A DNA stretch of 64,000 bases, from contig NZ_WWCL01000003.1 in assembly GCF_009857835.1 (NCBI RefSeq), forward strand, positions 620,001 through 684,000, read 5' to 3'. Shown one piece after another: positions 39,401 to 48,811 of the stretch (positions are counted from its first letter, which is position 1; each line of letters starts with the position of its first letter). Under the pieces are notes generated by a model. The model was not told where the DNA came from. It searched no databases and saw nothing but the letters and a program-made list of their open reading frames with translations. Position numbers and translations under genes: made by a program. This DNA is from Duganella fentianensis (GTDB lineage: Bacteria > Pseudomonadota > Gammaproteobacteria > Burkholderiales > Burkholderiaceae_D).

Positions 39401-39543
39401 CGCTCTACATCACTCCCGTGATCTACCTGTTCCTCGACAAATACAGTGGCACTGGCCCCATGAGCGACGAGGAGCTGGCCGGTACCCCCGCGCCTGCGCC
39501 CCATCCGGTCGAACTGAAAGCCGTCGGCACGGCCAAGCATTGA
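36406..39543 (+). CDS. RND-family efflux pump, MdtB/MdtC-like
   Basis: A 1045-aa inner-membrane proton-drug antiporter with 12 predicted helices and two large periplasmic loops. The relay residues are in TM4 (GLVVDDAIVVLENI, paired Asp) and TM10 (GIVKKNAIMMIDFAL, Lys). The porter segments GASPETMASSVALPLE and SYRKVNPADAPV strongly resemble MdtB/MdtC rather than AcrB. E. coli MdtB and MdtC form a mixed trimer, but here only one pump gene is present, so it should be a homotrimer. The substrates are unknown. Context (Spy-like protein and two-component system upstream) recalls the BaeSR regulon. Confidence 0.94.
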   Translation: MNLSELCIRRPVMVVLLSLTLILAGVLAYFYIPVAALPSYNTPVINVSADLPGASPETMASSVALPLEKQFSTIAGLSVITSTNTLGNSSLTLEFDPSINVNEAAIDVQAALLRAQRQLPIEMTDLPSYRKVNPADAPVLFMTMNSPSLTLSELNDYAENLIAPSLSTLPGVAQVTVNGQKRFAVRIRAKSELMNARNMTLDELQQAIKSANANTPLGILDGPSQTLTIQGNAQLMKAAEFAELIIAQRNGQPVRLKDVATVEDSFQSVKTAGSYNGERSIVLLVMRQPDANTVQVVDGVRRLLPRFKNQVPASININLVNDRSVSIREAIHDVNLTLALTIFLVVMVIFLFLRRAAATFIPAITMPISLLGALALLYAFGYSLDNVSLLGITLAVGLVVDDAIVVLENIVRHIELGKKPLQAALVGSKEMGFTIISISVSLVAVFIPIFFMPGVIGLMFHEFAVVVGLSVLVSAAVSLMLVPMLASRLLPADAVDPEHDKGGFIGRWFEAGFTALRNSYVRTLDVALHHRYIVLLAALGTFALTAALYITIPKGFFPEEDLGQIRVNTEAAEDISSSALQELQERVAAVIQKDPNVQDVTSFVGGGNSGRMFLVLKPRSERKSMPEVLDSLRKATKAVPGIAVYLSPVQNLQLGGRQSKSRYQYTLQSVSPGALNEWAQKYLDQLRADPDFRDVTSDSQNRGLQATLKIDRDKANNLGVAIGDIRTALYLAFGERQVSTIYTPAASYNVILEAATSDRQFDDALTRISVRNKTGALVQLSSFATVERTVGPTAVNHQGQLQAITLSFNLAPDVPLGKATAKIDKMGLDMHLPPSIITNYGGDAAVFQSSQGSQLILIIAALGVIYVLLGVLYESYIHPLTILAGLPSAAVGALLTLRLFNLDLTMIAIIGILMLIGIVKKNAIMMIDFALHVQRNEGRAPADAIREACILRFRPIMMTTMAALMGALPIALGLGAGAELRQPLGLAVVGGLIFSQVITLYITPVIYLFLDKYSGTGPMSDEELAGTPAPAPHPVELKAVGTAKH

Positions 39544-39613
39544 GCGGTGACAACTAGCCGGGCGGCTGTTTCTTTATCATAGGCAAGGTGACTATGAGAA
39601 AGGACGGTCGCCC

Positions 39614-41497
39614 ATGCAGCGCTACAGTGTCGCCATCATCGGCATGGGGCCACGCGGCCTGAGTGTGCTGGAACGGCTGGCAGCGCTGTGCGGCCATACG
39701 GGGCTGGCGCTCGACATCAGCGTGATAGAGCCGGGCCCGTGCGGCGCCGGCGTGCACGATCCCGACCAGTCACGCCATCTGCTGATCAATACGCTGGCCA
39801 GTCAGGTCACGCTGTTTCCGCTGCACGGCAGTGTGCGCTACTCCGCTATCTGCCCAACCCCCAGCCTGACGGAATGGGCGCGCCAGCAGGGCTATCGCCG
39901 CTGCGATGACGGTGCCTATGCCACGCACTGTGATAGCGGCCATGCTGCTGGCAGCAGCATCAGCGATGGCGATTATCTGCCGCGCGGTTTGCTGGGCGCC
40001 TATCTGTGCTGGGCATATGCCCAGCTGATTGCGGCCTTGCCCGCCTGCGTTACACTGCAGCAGCACAGCGCCAGTGCCTGCGATCTGACCCTGCAGGCTG
40101 ATGGCCAGTGGGCCATCATGCTGGACAGTGGCACCGTGGTGCGCAGCAGCTTCGTGTTTATCACCACGGGACATGACCGCCAGCAGCCCGACCCCGAGCA
40201 GGATGAGCTGGAAGGCTTTGTGCGTCAGCAGGGCGCACGCAATCCCCAGCTGGCGCTGGTGCGCGAACTGTATCCTTCTACCCAGTTGCAGCAGATAGCT
40301 GCCGGCACGCAGGTAGCCATACAGGGGCTGGGCTTGTGCGCCCACGATGTGCTGGCCGAGCTGACGCTGGGGCGGGGCGGGCGCTATCTGCCGCATGGTG
40401 CCAGCCAAGGGGCGGGCTTGCGCTACCTGCCGTCCGGCGACGAACCACGTTTGACGCTGTGCTCGCGCCTGTGTCTGCCAGCAGCGGCGCGCGGCCTGAA
40501 CCAGAAAGGGCTGGCTGGCCGCCACGCGGCCCAGTATTTCACCCCGCAGGCACTGGCCGCCCTGCGTGCCCGCGCCCAGTTGCGCGACGGCAGCCCGCAG
40601 CTCGATTTCGAGCGAGATGTGCTGCCGCTACTGCAGCGCGAAATGGCCTGGGTGTACCGCAGCACGTTGGCCGGTCATGCGCTCGATCCGCAACGTTTCG
40701 TGCTGACGGCCGGCGATGCGGCCCAGATCATGCGCTGGCTGTTCCCGCTGCAGCAGCGCCGCTTCGCCACGCTGGGGCAGTTCCGCCACTATGTGCACGA
40801 CTGGCTGCTGCGTGATCTGGCGGCAGCCCAGCAGGGCAATCTGGGCAATGCCTGCAAGGCCGCGCTGGACGTGCTGCGCGACTGTCGCGCCACCCTGCAG
40901 GCGGCGCTGGAATTCGGCGGCCTGACGCCGGTCTCGCACCGCCAGTTCCTGCAGCGCTACCATCCGGCCATCAACCGCATGGCCTACGGCCCGCCGCTGC
41001 GGCGCAACCAGCAACTGCTGGCGCTGATGGAGGCGGGGGTAGTGCAGTGGCTGGCCGGCCCCGGCTGCCATATCGAAACGGATGCTGCCAGCGCCCGTTT
41101 CCAGCTGTGCACGCCGCTGGCCAGCGGCTGGGTCAGGCAGGGCGTGGATGTGCTGGTGGTGGCGCGGCTGGCGGGGTTTTTTCCCTTCCAGACAACATCC
41201 TTACTCATCCGTAATATGCTGGTACGAGGGCTGGCGCGGCCCTACCGGAATGGCGATTTCCACCCGGGCGGGCTGGACATCGATGGTGCCAGCCAGTTGC
41301 TAGACCGGCAAGGGCAGGCCTGCCCGCGTCTGTGGGCGCTGGGCTTCCCCGTCGAGGGCGCGCACTACTACACCCATGCTCTACCGAGGCCGGGGCTAGT
41401 TTCACGCGTGGTGCAGGATGCCGAGCGCTGCGTGCTGGCAATGGCTCAGCAATTGCTGCCGCAGCACCAGAATGGGGCAGTTTGTAACGCCGGCTGA
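39614..41497 (+). CDS. FAD/NAD(P)-binding oxidoreductase-like protein
   Basis: A 627-aa cytoplasmic protein. The Rossmann fingerprint GMGPRGLSVLERL is at residues 11-23, and a second nucleotide-binding segment lies at about 235-250 (VAIQGLGLCAHDVLAELT). The pattern fits the FAD-NAD(P)-binding family that often carries only this loosely defined name. No partner substrate domain is obvious. GAAAGGA lies about 12 nt before the ATG. It follows the RND pump gene by 70 nt on the same strand and could be co-transcribed, but a functional link is speculative. Confidence 0.8.
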   Translation: MQRYSVAIIGMGPRGLSVLERLAALCGHTGLALDISVIEPGPCGAGVHDPDQSRHLLINTLASQVTLFPLHGSVRYSAICPTPSLTEWARQQGYRRCDDGAYATHCDSGHAAGSSISDGDYLPRGLLGAYLCWAYAQLIAALPACVTLQQHSASACDLTLQADGQWAIMLDSGTVVRSSFVFITTGHDRQQPDPEQDELEGFVRQQGARNPQLALVRELYPSTQLQQIAAGTQVAIQGLGLCAHDVLAELTLGRGGRYLPHGASQGAGLRYLPSGDEPRLTLCSRLCLPAAARGLNQKGLAGRHAAQYFTPQALAALRARAQLRDGSPQLDFERDVLPLLQREMAWVYRSTLAGHALDPQRFVLTAGDAAQIMRWLFPLQQRRFATLGQFRHYVHDWLLRDLAAAQQGNLGNACKAALDVLRDCRATLQAALEFGGLTPVSHRQFLQRYHPAINRMAYGPPLRRNQQLLALMEAGVVQWLAGPGCHIETDAASARFQLCTPLASGWVRQGVDVLVVARLAGFFPFQTTSLLIRNMLVRGLARPYRNGDFHPGGLDIDGASQLLDRQGQACPRLWALGFPVEGAHYYTHALPRPGLVSRVVQDAERCVLAMAQQLLPQHQNGAVCNAG

Positions 41498-41649
41498 TAC
41501 ATACGGTAACATCCTTCAAGGCCGGGAACTTGTAAGCTAGCAGCGCTAGCATGGCGGGCATCGTCTGCTCGTGCACTGGTTCCCAAAACAGCGCGACTCT
41601 GGCACTATGGCCGCACTTTTGTCGTCGCTCCCCTTCAAGGTTTGTTATT

Positions 41650-42546
41650 TTGCATCACGATCCTCACATCCACACTGCGCGTTCTGAGTATTGCGAAGCA
41701 TGCGGACAACGCCTGCCGGCCTCGGTCGGCTACGGTACGTGGGAGAACGAAAACAAGCCCAACCGCATCGGTATCGGCATCTCCATTGCCCTGCACTTGC
41801 TGGGCGTGCTGTACTACTTCCTCGCGCCTGCGCCTGAACGCAAGCATGCGGCGCCGCCCAAGGGCGGGGTGATGGTCTACATCGCACCGACCAAGGACAA
41901 GAGCCCGAAGCAGCCGCAGCCGAAGAAAATCGAAGTGGCCAAGGCAGCCAAAACGCCGCCGCCACCGAAACAGATTACCCAGCGCGATACGCCGGCCGCC
42001 AGCAAGCCCAAGCTGGAAACCTATGTGCCGCCCGTGCAGGCCACCATGACGCCGCCGCCGGAACAGGATATGTCGGAAATGATCGCCAAGCGCCGAGCCG
42101 CGCGCGAAGCCAATAACCCGCAACCGGCGCCACCGGCACCGGCGGAATCGGAAAACGAACGCGCGCTGCGTATCGCCAAAGCCAATATCGCTGGCGCGCA
42201 AGGCCGTTCGGCCGGTGGCGACCGCGATGATACGGGCGGTATCTTCTCGGTCGAGAAGAGCTACCACAGCGCGGAAGTGAAGTTCCGTGGCTGGAATACC
42301 AACTTCAAGCGCAACTGGCTGCAGCAGGTTCACGTCGAGCAGGGCGCCGAGCAGGACATCGAAACGGCCGTGGTCAAGGAAATGATCAAGGTGATCCGCA
42401 AGGAGAAGCAGGGCGATTTCCCGTGGGAGTCGCGCCGTCTGGGCAAGGTGATCACGCTGAGTGCGCGCAAGGAAGACGAGAAGGAACTGATCGCCTTCCT
42501 GCTCAAGGAAATGTTCCCCGAATATACGCGCGGCTCGGGGCGCTAA
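41650..42546 (+). CDS. Unrecognised single-pass membrane protein with CxxC and proline-rich segment
   Basis: About 298 aa from a proposed TTG start (AAGG 9 nt upstream); the only ATG further out (41551) adds 33 residues with no signal or domain. Visible parts are a His-rich N-terminus with Cys15-x-x-Cys18 (YCEACGQ), one membrane helix at about 40-59, and a Pro/Lys/Ala-rich stretch of about 120 residues like the periplasmic spacer of TonB-type proteins. A mixed alpha/beta C-terminal region (205-298, FRGWNTNFKRNW, FPWESRRLGKVITL) follows. There is no TonB C-terminal domain. I do not recognise the family. It is followed by a strong terminator. Confidence 0.75.
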   Translation: MHHDPHIHTARSEYCEACGQRLPASVGYGTWENENKPNRIGIGISIALHLLGVLYYFLAPAPERKHAAPPKGGVMVYIAPTKDKSPKQPQPKKIEVAKAAKTPPPPKQITQRDTPAASKPKLETYVPPVQATMTPPPEQDMSEMIAKRRAAREANNPQPAPPAPAESENERALRIAKANIAGAQGRSAGGDRDDTGGIFSVEKSYHSAEVKFRGWNTNFKRNWLQQVHVEQGAEQDIETAVVKEMIKVIRKEKQGDFPWESRRLGKVITLSARKEDEKELIAFLLKEMFPEYTRGSGR

Positions 42547-42563
42547 AGCGCAGGGCTCTATGA

Positions 42564-42608
42564 CAACGGCCGGCCAGTCTGCATGACTGGCCGGCCGTTG
42601 GTTTTTTT
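42564..42608 (+). terminator. Strong Rho-independent terminator
   Basis: A perfect 16-bp stem (CAACGGCCGGCCAGTC with its complement), a 5-nt loop and seven T. It ends the unrecognised membrane-protein gene and shields the convergent hemB. Confidence 0.92.
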
Positions 42609-42642
42609 GTGCACGCACACTGCGCCGGCAGTGCGCTACGGC

Positions 42643-43692
<1,050 letters not shown>

Positions 43693-43708
43693 TTAATAGT
43701 GGGCTAAC

Positions 43709-44452
43709 TTAAACTTCGGGGACAGGCGGGGCAGCGTCAGCAGGCGTGTCGTCTGCGCCGCTGCCGGGCATTGCATCTGGGTCGGTCTCGTCGCTTAGGC
43801 CGGCCAGTTCGAGGATCTTGTCATTGGCTTCGTCTATGCCTACCCGTTTCAGGGCCGAGAACAGCTGCACGGTGAACGGGAATCCTTCGCCGTCTTCATC
43901 CACATAGCTTTCCAGTTTGGCCTTGGCCTGACGCAGCACATTGACCATTTCATTCCGGTTGAGTTTATCAACCTTGGTCAAAATGCAATGGATAGGCTTG
44001 CCTGTCGGGGCGAACCATTCGAGCATCTGTACATCAAGTTCCGTGAACGGGCGGCGCGAATCCATGATCAGGATCAAGGCGGCCAATTGTTCACGGCGCT
44101 GCACATAGTCACCGAGCAGTCGTTGCCAGTGTAATTTTGCCGAGCCGGAAACCTCGGCATAACCGTAGCCGGGCAGGTCGACCAGCAGGCACTCGATCTC
44201 GTCCACGATGGTGGGGTCTTTACGGTGCTGTGCCACATGGGCGCCACCGATGGAGAAGTAGTTAATATGCTGGGTGCGGCCCGGTGTCTTGGATGCGAAG
44301 GCCAGACCTTTCTGGTTGCACAGGATGTTAATGGCGGTCGATTTACCGGCGTTGGAGCGACCCGCAAAGGCGATTTCCGGCACTTTGGTGTCGGGTAATT
44401 CGCGCAATTGGTTGACGGTCGTGAAGAAGCGGGCTTGCCAGAGTTTGGACAT
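43709..44452 (-). CDS. yihA: Ribosome biogenesis GTP-binding protein YihA/YsxC (EngB)
   Basis: An essential GTPase needed for late 50S assembly. The 247-aa protein has G1 GRSNAGKST at about 31-39, the G2 region [12 protein letters not shown]3 DLPGYGYA, G4 TKVDKL and the G5-like FSALKRVG. It is longer than usual because of an acidic Asp/Pro/Ala tail of about 35 residues after the last helix, probably disordered. It is divergent from cytochrome c4 and upstream of hemB. Confidence 0.96.
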   Translation of the reverse strand: MSKLWQARFFTTVNQLRELPDTKVPEIAFAGRSNAGKSTAINILCNQKGLAFASKTPGRTQHINYFSIGGAHVAQHRKDPTIVDEIECLLVDLPGYGYAEVSGSAKLHWQRLLGDYVQRREQLAALILIMDSRRPFTELDVQMLEWFAPTGKPIHCILTKVDKLNRNEMVNVLRQAKAKLESYVDEDGEGFPFTVQLFSALKRVGIDEANDKILELAGLSDETDPDAMPGSGADDTPADAAPPVPEV

Positions 44453-44592
44453 GGGAATGGGGGAAATGCAACAAAAGGGAGCAAATATGCTGGAAAGCTA
44501 TTGTACAATGAGTAGTTACGAAGCGGCGCTAACCCAGCCTGTGGCCTTGGTGTTAGTCTAGCTTGCGACCAAACTTTTTTGAGGGTGCCTGA

Positions 44593-45270
44593 ATGAATCG
44601 TGCGTTTTCACCGTTTGTAAAATCCCTGCTGGTGGCCGTGCTGGCTGTGAGCGCAACTGCCCACGCTGAAGACAAAAAACCAGCGCACGCAGAACCTGCG
44701 GCACTGAAGGGCGATGCTGCCAAGGGTAGCACCCTGTTCGGTAGCGGCGACGCTGCCCGCGGTCTGCCAGCCTGCGTATCGTGCCACGGTGAAGGCGGCA
44801 ACTCGACCATCACGGTCAATCCTAAACTGGCAGGCCAGAGCGCCGGCTACCTGAACAAGCAGCTGGTGAACTTCACCACCCCTGAGCGTAACCAGCCGGT
44901 GATGACCACCTACGCCAAAATGCTGACCGATCAGGAAAAGCTGGACATCGCCACCTATCTGGCAGCCCAGGCTTCCAAGCCTAACGCCGCCAAGAACAAG
45001 GACACGGTAGAAATCGGCAAGAAGATCTATCGCGGCGGTATCGCCGAGAAGAACGTGCCAGCCTGCGCCAGCTGCCACGGCGCCACCGGTGCCGGCATCC
45101 CTGTGCAATACCCGCGTCTGGCTGGACAGCATCAGGACTACACGGTAGCTCAGCTGGGTCTGTTCAAAGCTGATGGCCGTAAAAACAGCCCGCAGATGAC
45201 CACCATTGCCAAGCGCATGACGGAAGACGAAATGAAAGCCGTGGCTGACTACGTCGCCGGCTTGAAGTAA
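44593..45270 (+). CDS. Diheme cytochrome c4
   Basis: A periplasmic electron carrier of 225 aa. It has a signal peptide (1-25, ending ATAHA) and two cytochrome c domains with haem sites Cys61-x-x-Cys64-His65 (CVSCHG) and Cys158-x-x-Cys161-His162 (CASCHG), plus methionines suitable as sixth ligands (PVMTTYAKML and QMTTIAKRM). It lies next to the System II maturation genes, which should attach its haems. A terminator follows. Confidence 0.95.
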   Translation: MNRAFSPFVKSLLVAVLAVSATAHAEDKKPAHAEPAALKGDAAKGSTLFGSGDAARGLPACVSCHGEGGNSTITVNPKLAGQSAGYLNKQLVNFTTPERNQPVMTTYAKMLTDQEKLDIATYLAAQASKPNAAKNKDTVEIGKKIYRGGIAEKNVPACASCHGATGAGIPVQYPRLAGQHQDYTVAQLGLFKADGRKNSPQMTTIAKRMTEDEMKAVADYVAGLK

Positions 45271-45314
45271 TCACCACCTCGGCCCCGCTCTCGGGCGGGA
45301 CCGCATGGCCATAA

Positions 45315-45349
45315 AAAAAGGGCGGCAGCGTAAGCGGGCTGCCCTTTTT
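45315..45349 (+). terminator. Rho-independent terminator after cytochrome c4
   Basis: A 12-bp stem (AAAAAGGGCGGC with its partner, one G-T pair), an 11-nt loop and a T-run. It lies 45 nt after the stop. Confidence 0.8.
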
Positions 45350-45395
45350 GTTGTTATGCTGCCGTCAGCACATTTTTCGAGAAACCTTTCCTAGC

Positions 45396-47489
45396 ATGAG
45401 CAGCAGCCCCAGCACTTCCGGTATTGCCGTAAAAACCCGTCGTCCCCTGATCGGCGAATTGATCGAGCTCATTTCTTCGATGCGCTTTGCGATCGCTTTG
45501 CTGGCCATGATTGCCATTGCGGCCGTGGTCGGCACGGTGATGAAGCAGAACGAGGCGACCAATAACTACATCAACCAGTTCGGTCCGTTCTGGTTCGAAG
45601 TGTTCCGCAAGCTGGGCCTATATGCCGTGTATTCGGCCTGGTGGTTCTTGCTGCTGATGGGCATGCTGGTGACGTCCACCACGCTGTGCATCATACGCAA
45701 TACGCCCAAGATGCTGCGCGATATGCGCAGCTGGCGCGAGAATGTGCGCGCTAGCTCGCTGCTGAACTTCCACCACAAGATGCAATGGCGTGCGCCGCTG
45801 GCACGCACGGCGCTGGCCCAGCAGAGCGCGGCGCGGCTGGCCGATGCCGGTTATGCCGTGAAAACCGTGGAGCGCGATGGCGGCACGCTGGTCGCTGCCA
45901 AACGGGGCGCCGGTAACAAGTTCGGCTACATCTTCGCCCACTCGGCCATCGTCGTCATCTGTATCGGCGGCCTGCTCGATTCGGACATGCCTATCCGCGC
46001 GCAGGAATGGTTCGCCGGCAAAGTGCCCTTCAATGGCTCGGGCCTGATCGCCAACGTGCCGGCGCAGAGCCGCCTGAGCACCTCCAATCCTAGTTTCCGT
46101 GGCAATACGCTGGTGCCGGAAGGCGCCACCAGCGACAGCGCGATTCTGAACCGTCCCGATGGCGTGCTGATACAGGATCTGCCGATCACCATTTCGCTGA
46201 AAAAATTCACCGTCGATTTCTACACCACGGGCATGCCCAAGCTGTTCGCTTCCGAAGTGGAAGTGCGCGACAACGTCAGTGGCGAAAAGGTCAATGCTGT
46301 CATCGAAGTCAACAAGCCGCTGATCTTCAAAGGGCTGGCCATCTACCAGTCCAGCTTCGACGATGGTGGTAGTAAACTGAAACTGACAGGCTTTCCCATG
46401 GCCGGAGGCAGCAGCACCACCTTTGCCCTGAATGGCGAAGTGGGCACTTCCACTCCGCTGGGCGATGCCTACACGGTGGAGTGGACCGGTTTCCGCGCCT
46501 TCAACGTGGAAAACATGGGCAATACGCAAGACCCGCGCGCCGTGGCCAAGGGAGAAAGTCTGGAGCAGCAACTGAGCGCCACACTGGACAAGCACACGGG
46601 TTCGGCAGCGCGCAATGCCAACAACAAGGACATGAAGAACGTCGGCCCCAGCTTTACCTACAAGCTGCGCGACAAGAACGGTCAGGCACGCGAGTACCAG
46701 AACTATATGCAGCCCATCCAGATCGATGGCGCCACCATGTATCTGGCCGGCATGCGTAACAGCCCGTCCGATCCCTTCACCTATCTGCGCATACCGGCCG
46801 ACGACGAGCACGGCCTGAAGGACTGGATGCGTCTGCGCGCTGCGCTGAATTCCCCGGCCCTGCGCATGGAAGCGGCCCAGCGCTATGCGCGCCGTGCGGC
46901 GCCCCAATCGGCCAACGCCCAGCAGATCCAGCAGCAGCTGCAGGCTTCGGCCGACAAGAGCCTGTCCATCTTCGCCGGTGACGGCAAAGTGGGCGGCTTT
47001 GTGGCCATCTCGCGCTTCCTCGAGAAGATTCCGGCAGCCGAGCAGGAAAAAGCCGCCGATGTGTTCATGAAGATCCTCAACGGCACCCTGTGGGAACTGT
47101 GGCAGGTGGCGCGCGCTCAGGATGGTCTGGCCCCCGCCACGCCGGACCAGAACCATGCGCGCTTCCTGCAACTGGCCACCAACGCCCTGTCGGACGGCTA
47201 TTTCTACGGCGCGCCTATCTATCTGCAACTTGATGACTTCACTCAGGTGCAAGCCTCGGTCTTCCAGGTAACCCGCTCGCCCGGCAAAAATGTCGTCTAT
47301 CTGGGCTGTTTGTTCCTCGTGATCGGTGTATTCTCCATGTTCTACATCCGCGAGCGTCGCCTGTGGATATGGATTACCGACCATGCCGATGGCGCCGAAG
47401 CCCTGATGGCCATGAGTACCCAGCGCAAAACACTGGACTTTGAACGCGAATTTGAGAACCTGAAAGAAAAACTGCCGCAATCGGCGTGA
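45396..47489 (+). CDS. resB: Cytochrome c biogenesis protein ResB (System II)
   Basis: ResB/Ccs1 works with CcsA/ResC to pass haem across the membrane and ligate it to apocytochromes. The 697-aa protein has three N-terminal membrane helices, a large periplasmic domain (about 170-610) and a last helix near 625-645 (VVYLGCLFLVIGVFSMFYI) with an Arg-rich cytoplasmic side. The start at 45396 gives the SSMRFAIALL first helix close to the N-terminus. It lies 40 nt before ccsB and 125 nt after cytochrome c4. Confidence 0.95.
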   Translation: MSSSPSTSGIAVKTRRPLIGELIELISSMRFAIALLAMIAIAAVVGTVMKQNEATNNYINQFGPFWFEVFRKLGLYAVYSAWWFLLLMGMLVTSTTLCIIRNTPKMLRDMRSWRENVRASSLLNFHHKMQWRAPLARTALAQQSAARLADAGYAVKTVERDGGTLVAAKRGAGNKFGYIFAHSAIVVICIGGLLDSDMPIRAQEWFAGKVPFNGSGLIANVPAQSRLSTSNPSFRGNTLVPEGATSDSAILNRPDGVLIQDLPITISLKKFTVDFYTTGMPKLFASEVEVRDNVSGEKVNAVIEVNKPLIFKGLAIYQSSFDDGGSKLKLTGFPMAGGSSTTFALNGEVGTSTPLGDAYTVEWTGFRAFNVENMGNTQDPRAVAKGESLEQQLSATLDKHTGSAARNANNKDMKNVGPSFTYKLRDKNGQAREYQNYMQPIQIDGATMYLAGMRNSPSDPFTYLRIPADDEHGLKDWMRLRAALNSPALRMEAAQRYARRAAPQSANAQQIQQQLQASADKSLSIFAGDGKVGGFVAISRFLEKIPAAEQEKAADVFMKILNGTLWELWQVARAQDGLAPATPDQNHARFLQLATNALSDGYFYGAPIYLQLDDFTQVQASVFQVTRSPGKNVVYLGCLFLVIGVFSMFYIRERRLWIWITDHADGAEALMAMSTQRKTLDFEREFENLKEKLPQSA

Positions 47490-47529
47490 GCTTTTTAGCC
47501 ACGTTGACCGGCAGGGACGGAGAAAGAAG

Positions 47530-48684
47530 ATGGAACTGACCCAATCGAGCCAGACCTACACACAAGCGCCCGGCTATTTCAAACGCCTGACGCTGCTGGA
47601 CTGGGTATTCGGCCTGGCACTGGTGGCCGCCTCGCTGTTCGGCCTGAACCGCTACGGCCAGTATATGGACATCTACGAGCAGGGCATCCTGCTGGCTGCG
47701 GCACCCACGTTTGCGGCGCTGGGCTGGCACTGGAAACCGGCGCGCTGGCTGATGCCGCTGGTGGCGCTGCTGTCGCTGGGCGCCATCGCCATGTACGGCG
47801 GCGTGCTCGACAACGGTACCAAGAAATTCTGGCTGCGCATGATGCTGTCGAGCCAGTCGGCGATTCTGTGGATGAGCATGATGTTCATCCTGTCCACGCT
47901 GTTCTACTGGGTGGGCATGCTGGGCCGTTCGACCGTCGCTTTCAGCATCGGTAACAAGCTGTGCTGGGCTGCCGTCATACTGGGCCTGACGGGCATGATG
48001 GTGCGCTGGTACGAGTCCTACCTGATCGGCACGGACGTGGGCCACATCCCCGTCTCCAATCTGTACGAAGTGTTCGTGCTGTTCGCCCTGATCACGGCCA
48101 TGTTCTACCTGTACTTCGAACAGCGTTACGCCACCAGCCAGATGGGCGCCTTCGTCACGCTCGTCATCACGGCGGCCATTGCCTTCCTGTTCTGGTACAC
48201 CAACACCCGCGACGCGGCCGAAATCCAGCCGCTGCTGCCGGCCCTGCAAAGCTGGTGGATGAAAATCCACGTACCGGCCAACTTCATCGGCTATGGCAAC
48301 TTCTCGCTGGCTGCCATGGTGGCTGCTGCCTATCTGCTAAAAACTTCCGGCTATCTGGTCGACCGTCTGCCGTCGGCCGAAGTGCTGGATGACGTGATGT
48401 ACAAAGCCATTTCGGCCGGTTTCGCCTTCTTCACCATCGCCACCATTCTCGGTGCGCTGTGGGCGGCGGAAGCCTGGGGCGGCTACTGGTCGTGGGACCC
48501 GAAAGAAACCTGGGCGCTGATCGTGTGGCTCAACTACGCAGCGTGGCTGCATATGCGTTTGATGACGGGCCTGCGTGGCCGTCCGGCTGCATGGTGGGCA
48601 CTGGTGGGCCTGCTGGTGACGACCTTTGCTTTCCTTGGCGTCAACATGTTCCTGTCCGGTCTGCACTCCTACGGCAAGCTTTAA
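47530..48684 (+). CDS. ccsB: Cytochrome c biogenesis protein CcsB/CcsA (ResC), System II
   Basis: A 384-aa polytopic haem handler with about eight membrane helices. The WWD motif WGGYWSWDPKETWALIVWL is near residues 316-334, and histidines flank it for haem coordination (LHMRLM, LHSYGKL). It pairs with ResB to form the cytochrome c synthetase. GGAGAAAGAAG lies before the ATG. Confidence 0.96.
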   Translation: MELTQSSQTYTQAPGYFKRLTLLDWVFGLALVAASLFGLNRYGQYMDIYEQGILLAAAPTFAALGWHWKPARWLMPLVALLSLGAIAMYGGVLDNGTKKFWLRMMLSSQSAILWMSMMFILSTLFYWVGMLGRSTVAFSIGNKLCWAAVILGLTGMMVRWYESYLIGTDVGHIPVSNLYEVFVLFALITAMFYLYFEQRYATSQMGAFVTLVITAAIAFLFWYTNTRDAAEIQPLLPALQSWWMKIHVPANFIGYGNFSLAAMVAAAYLLKTSGYLVDRLPSAEVLDDVMYKAISAGFAFFTIATILGALWAAEAWGGYWSWDPKETWALIVWLNYAAWLHMRLMTGLRGRPAAWWALVGLLVTTFAFLGVNMFLSGLHSYGKL

Positions 48685-48811
48685 TAGGGGCCTAATAACG
48701 GCTGGCGAAGAATGGTGTAAGGTTGCGTTTTGCCGCGCGACTAAGGTTGAAGACTGACAGTGAGCGCAGTCTTAGTTCTTAGTAAATACCTTGGATACCA
48801 CAGGAGCCAGC

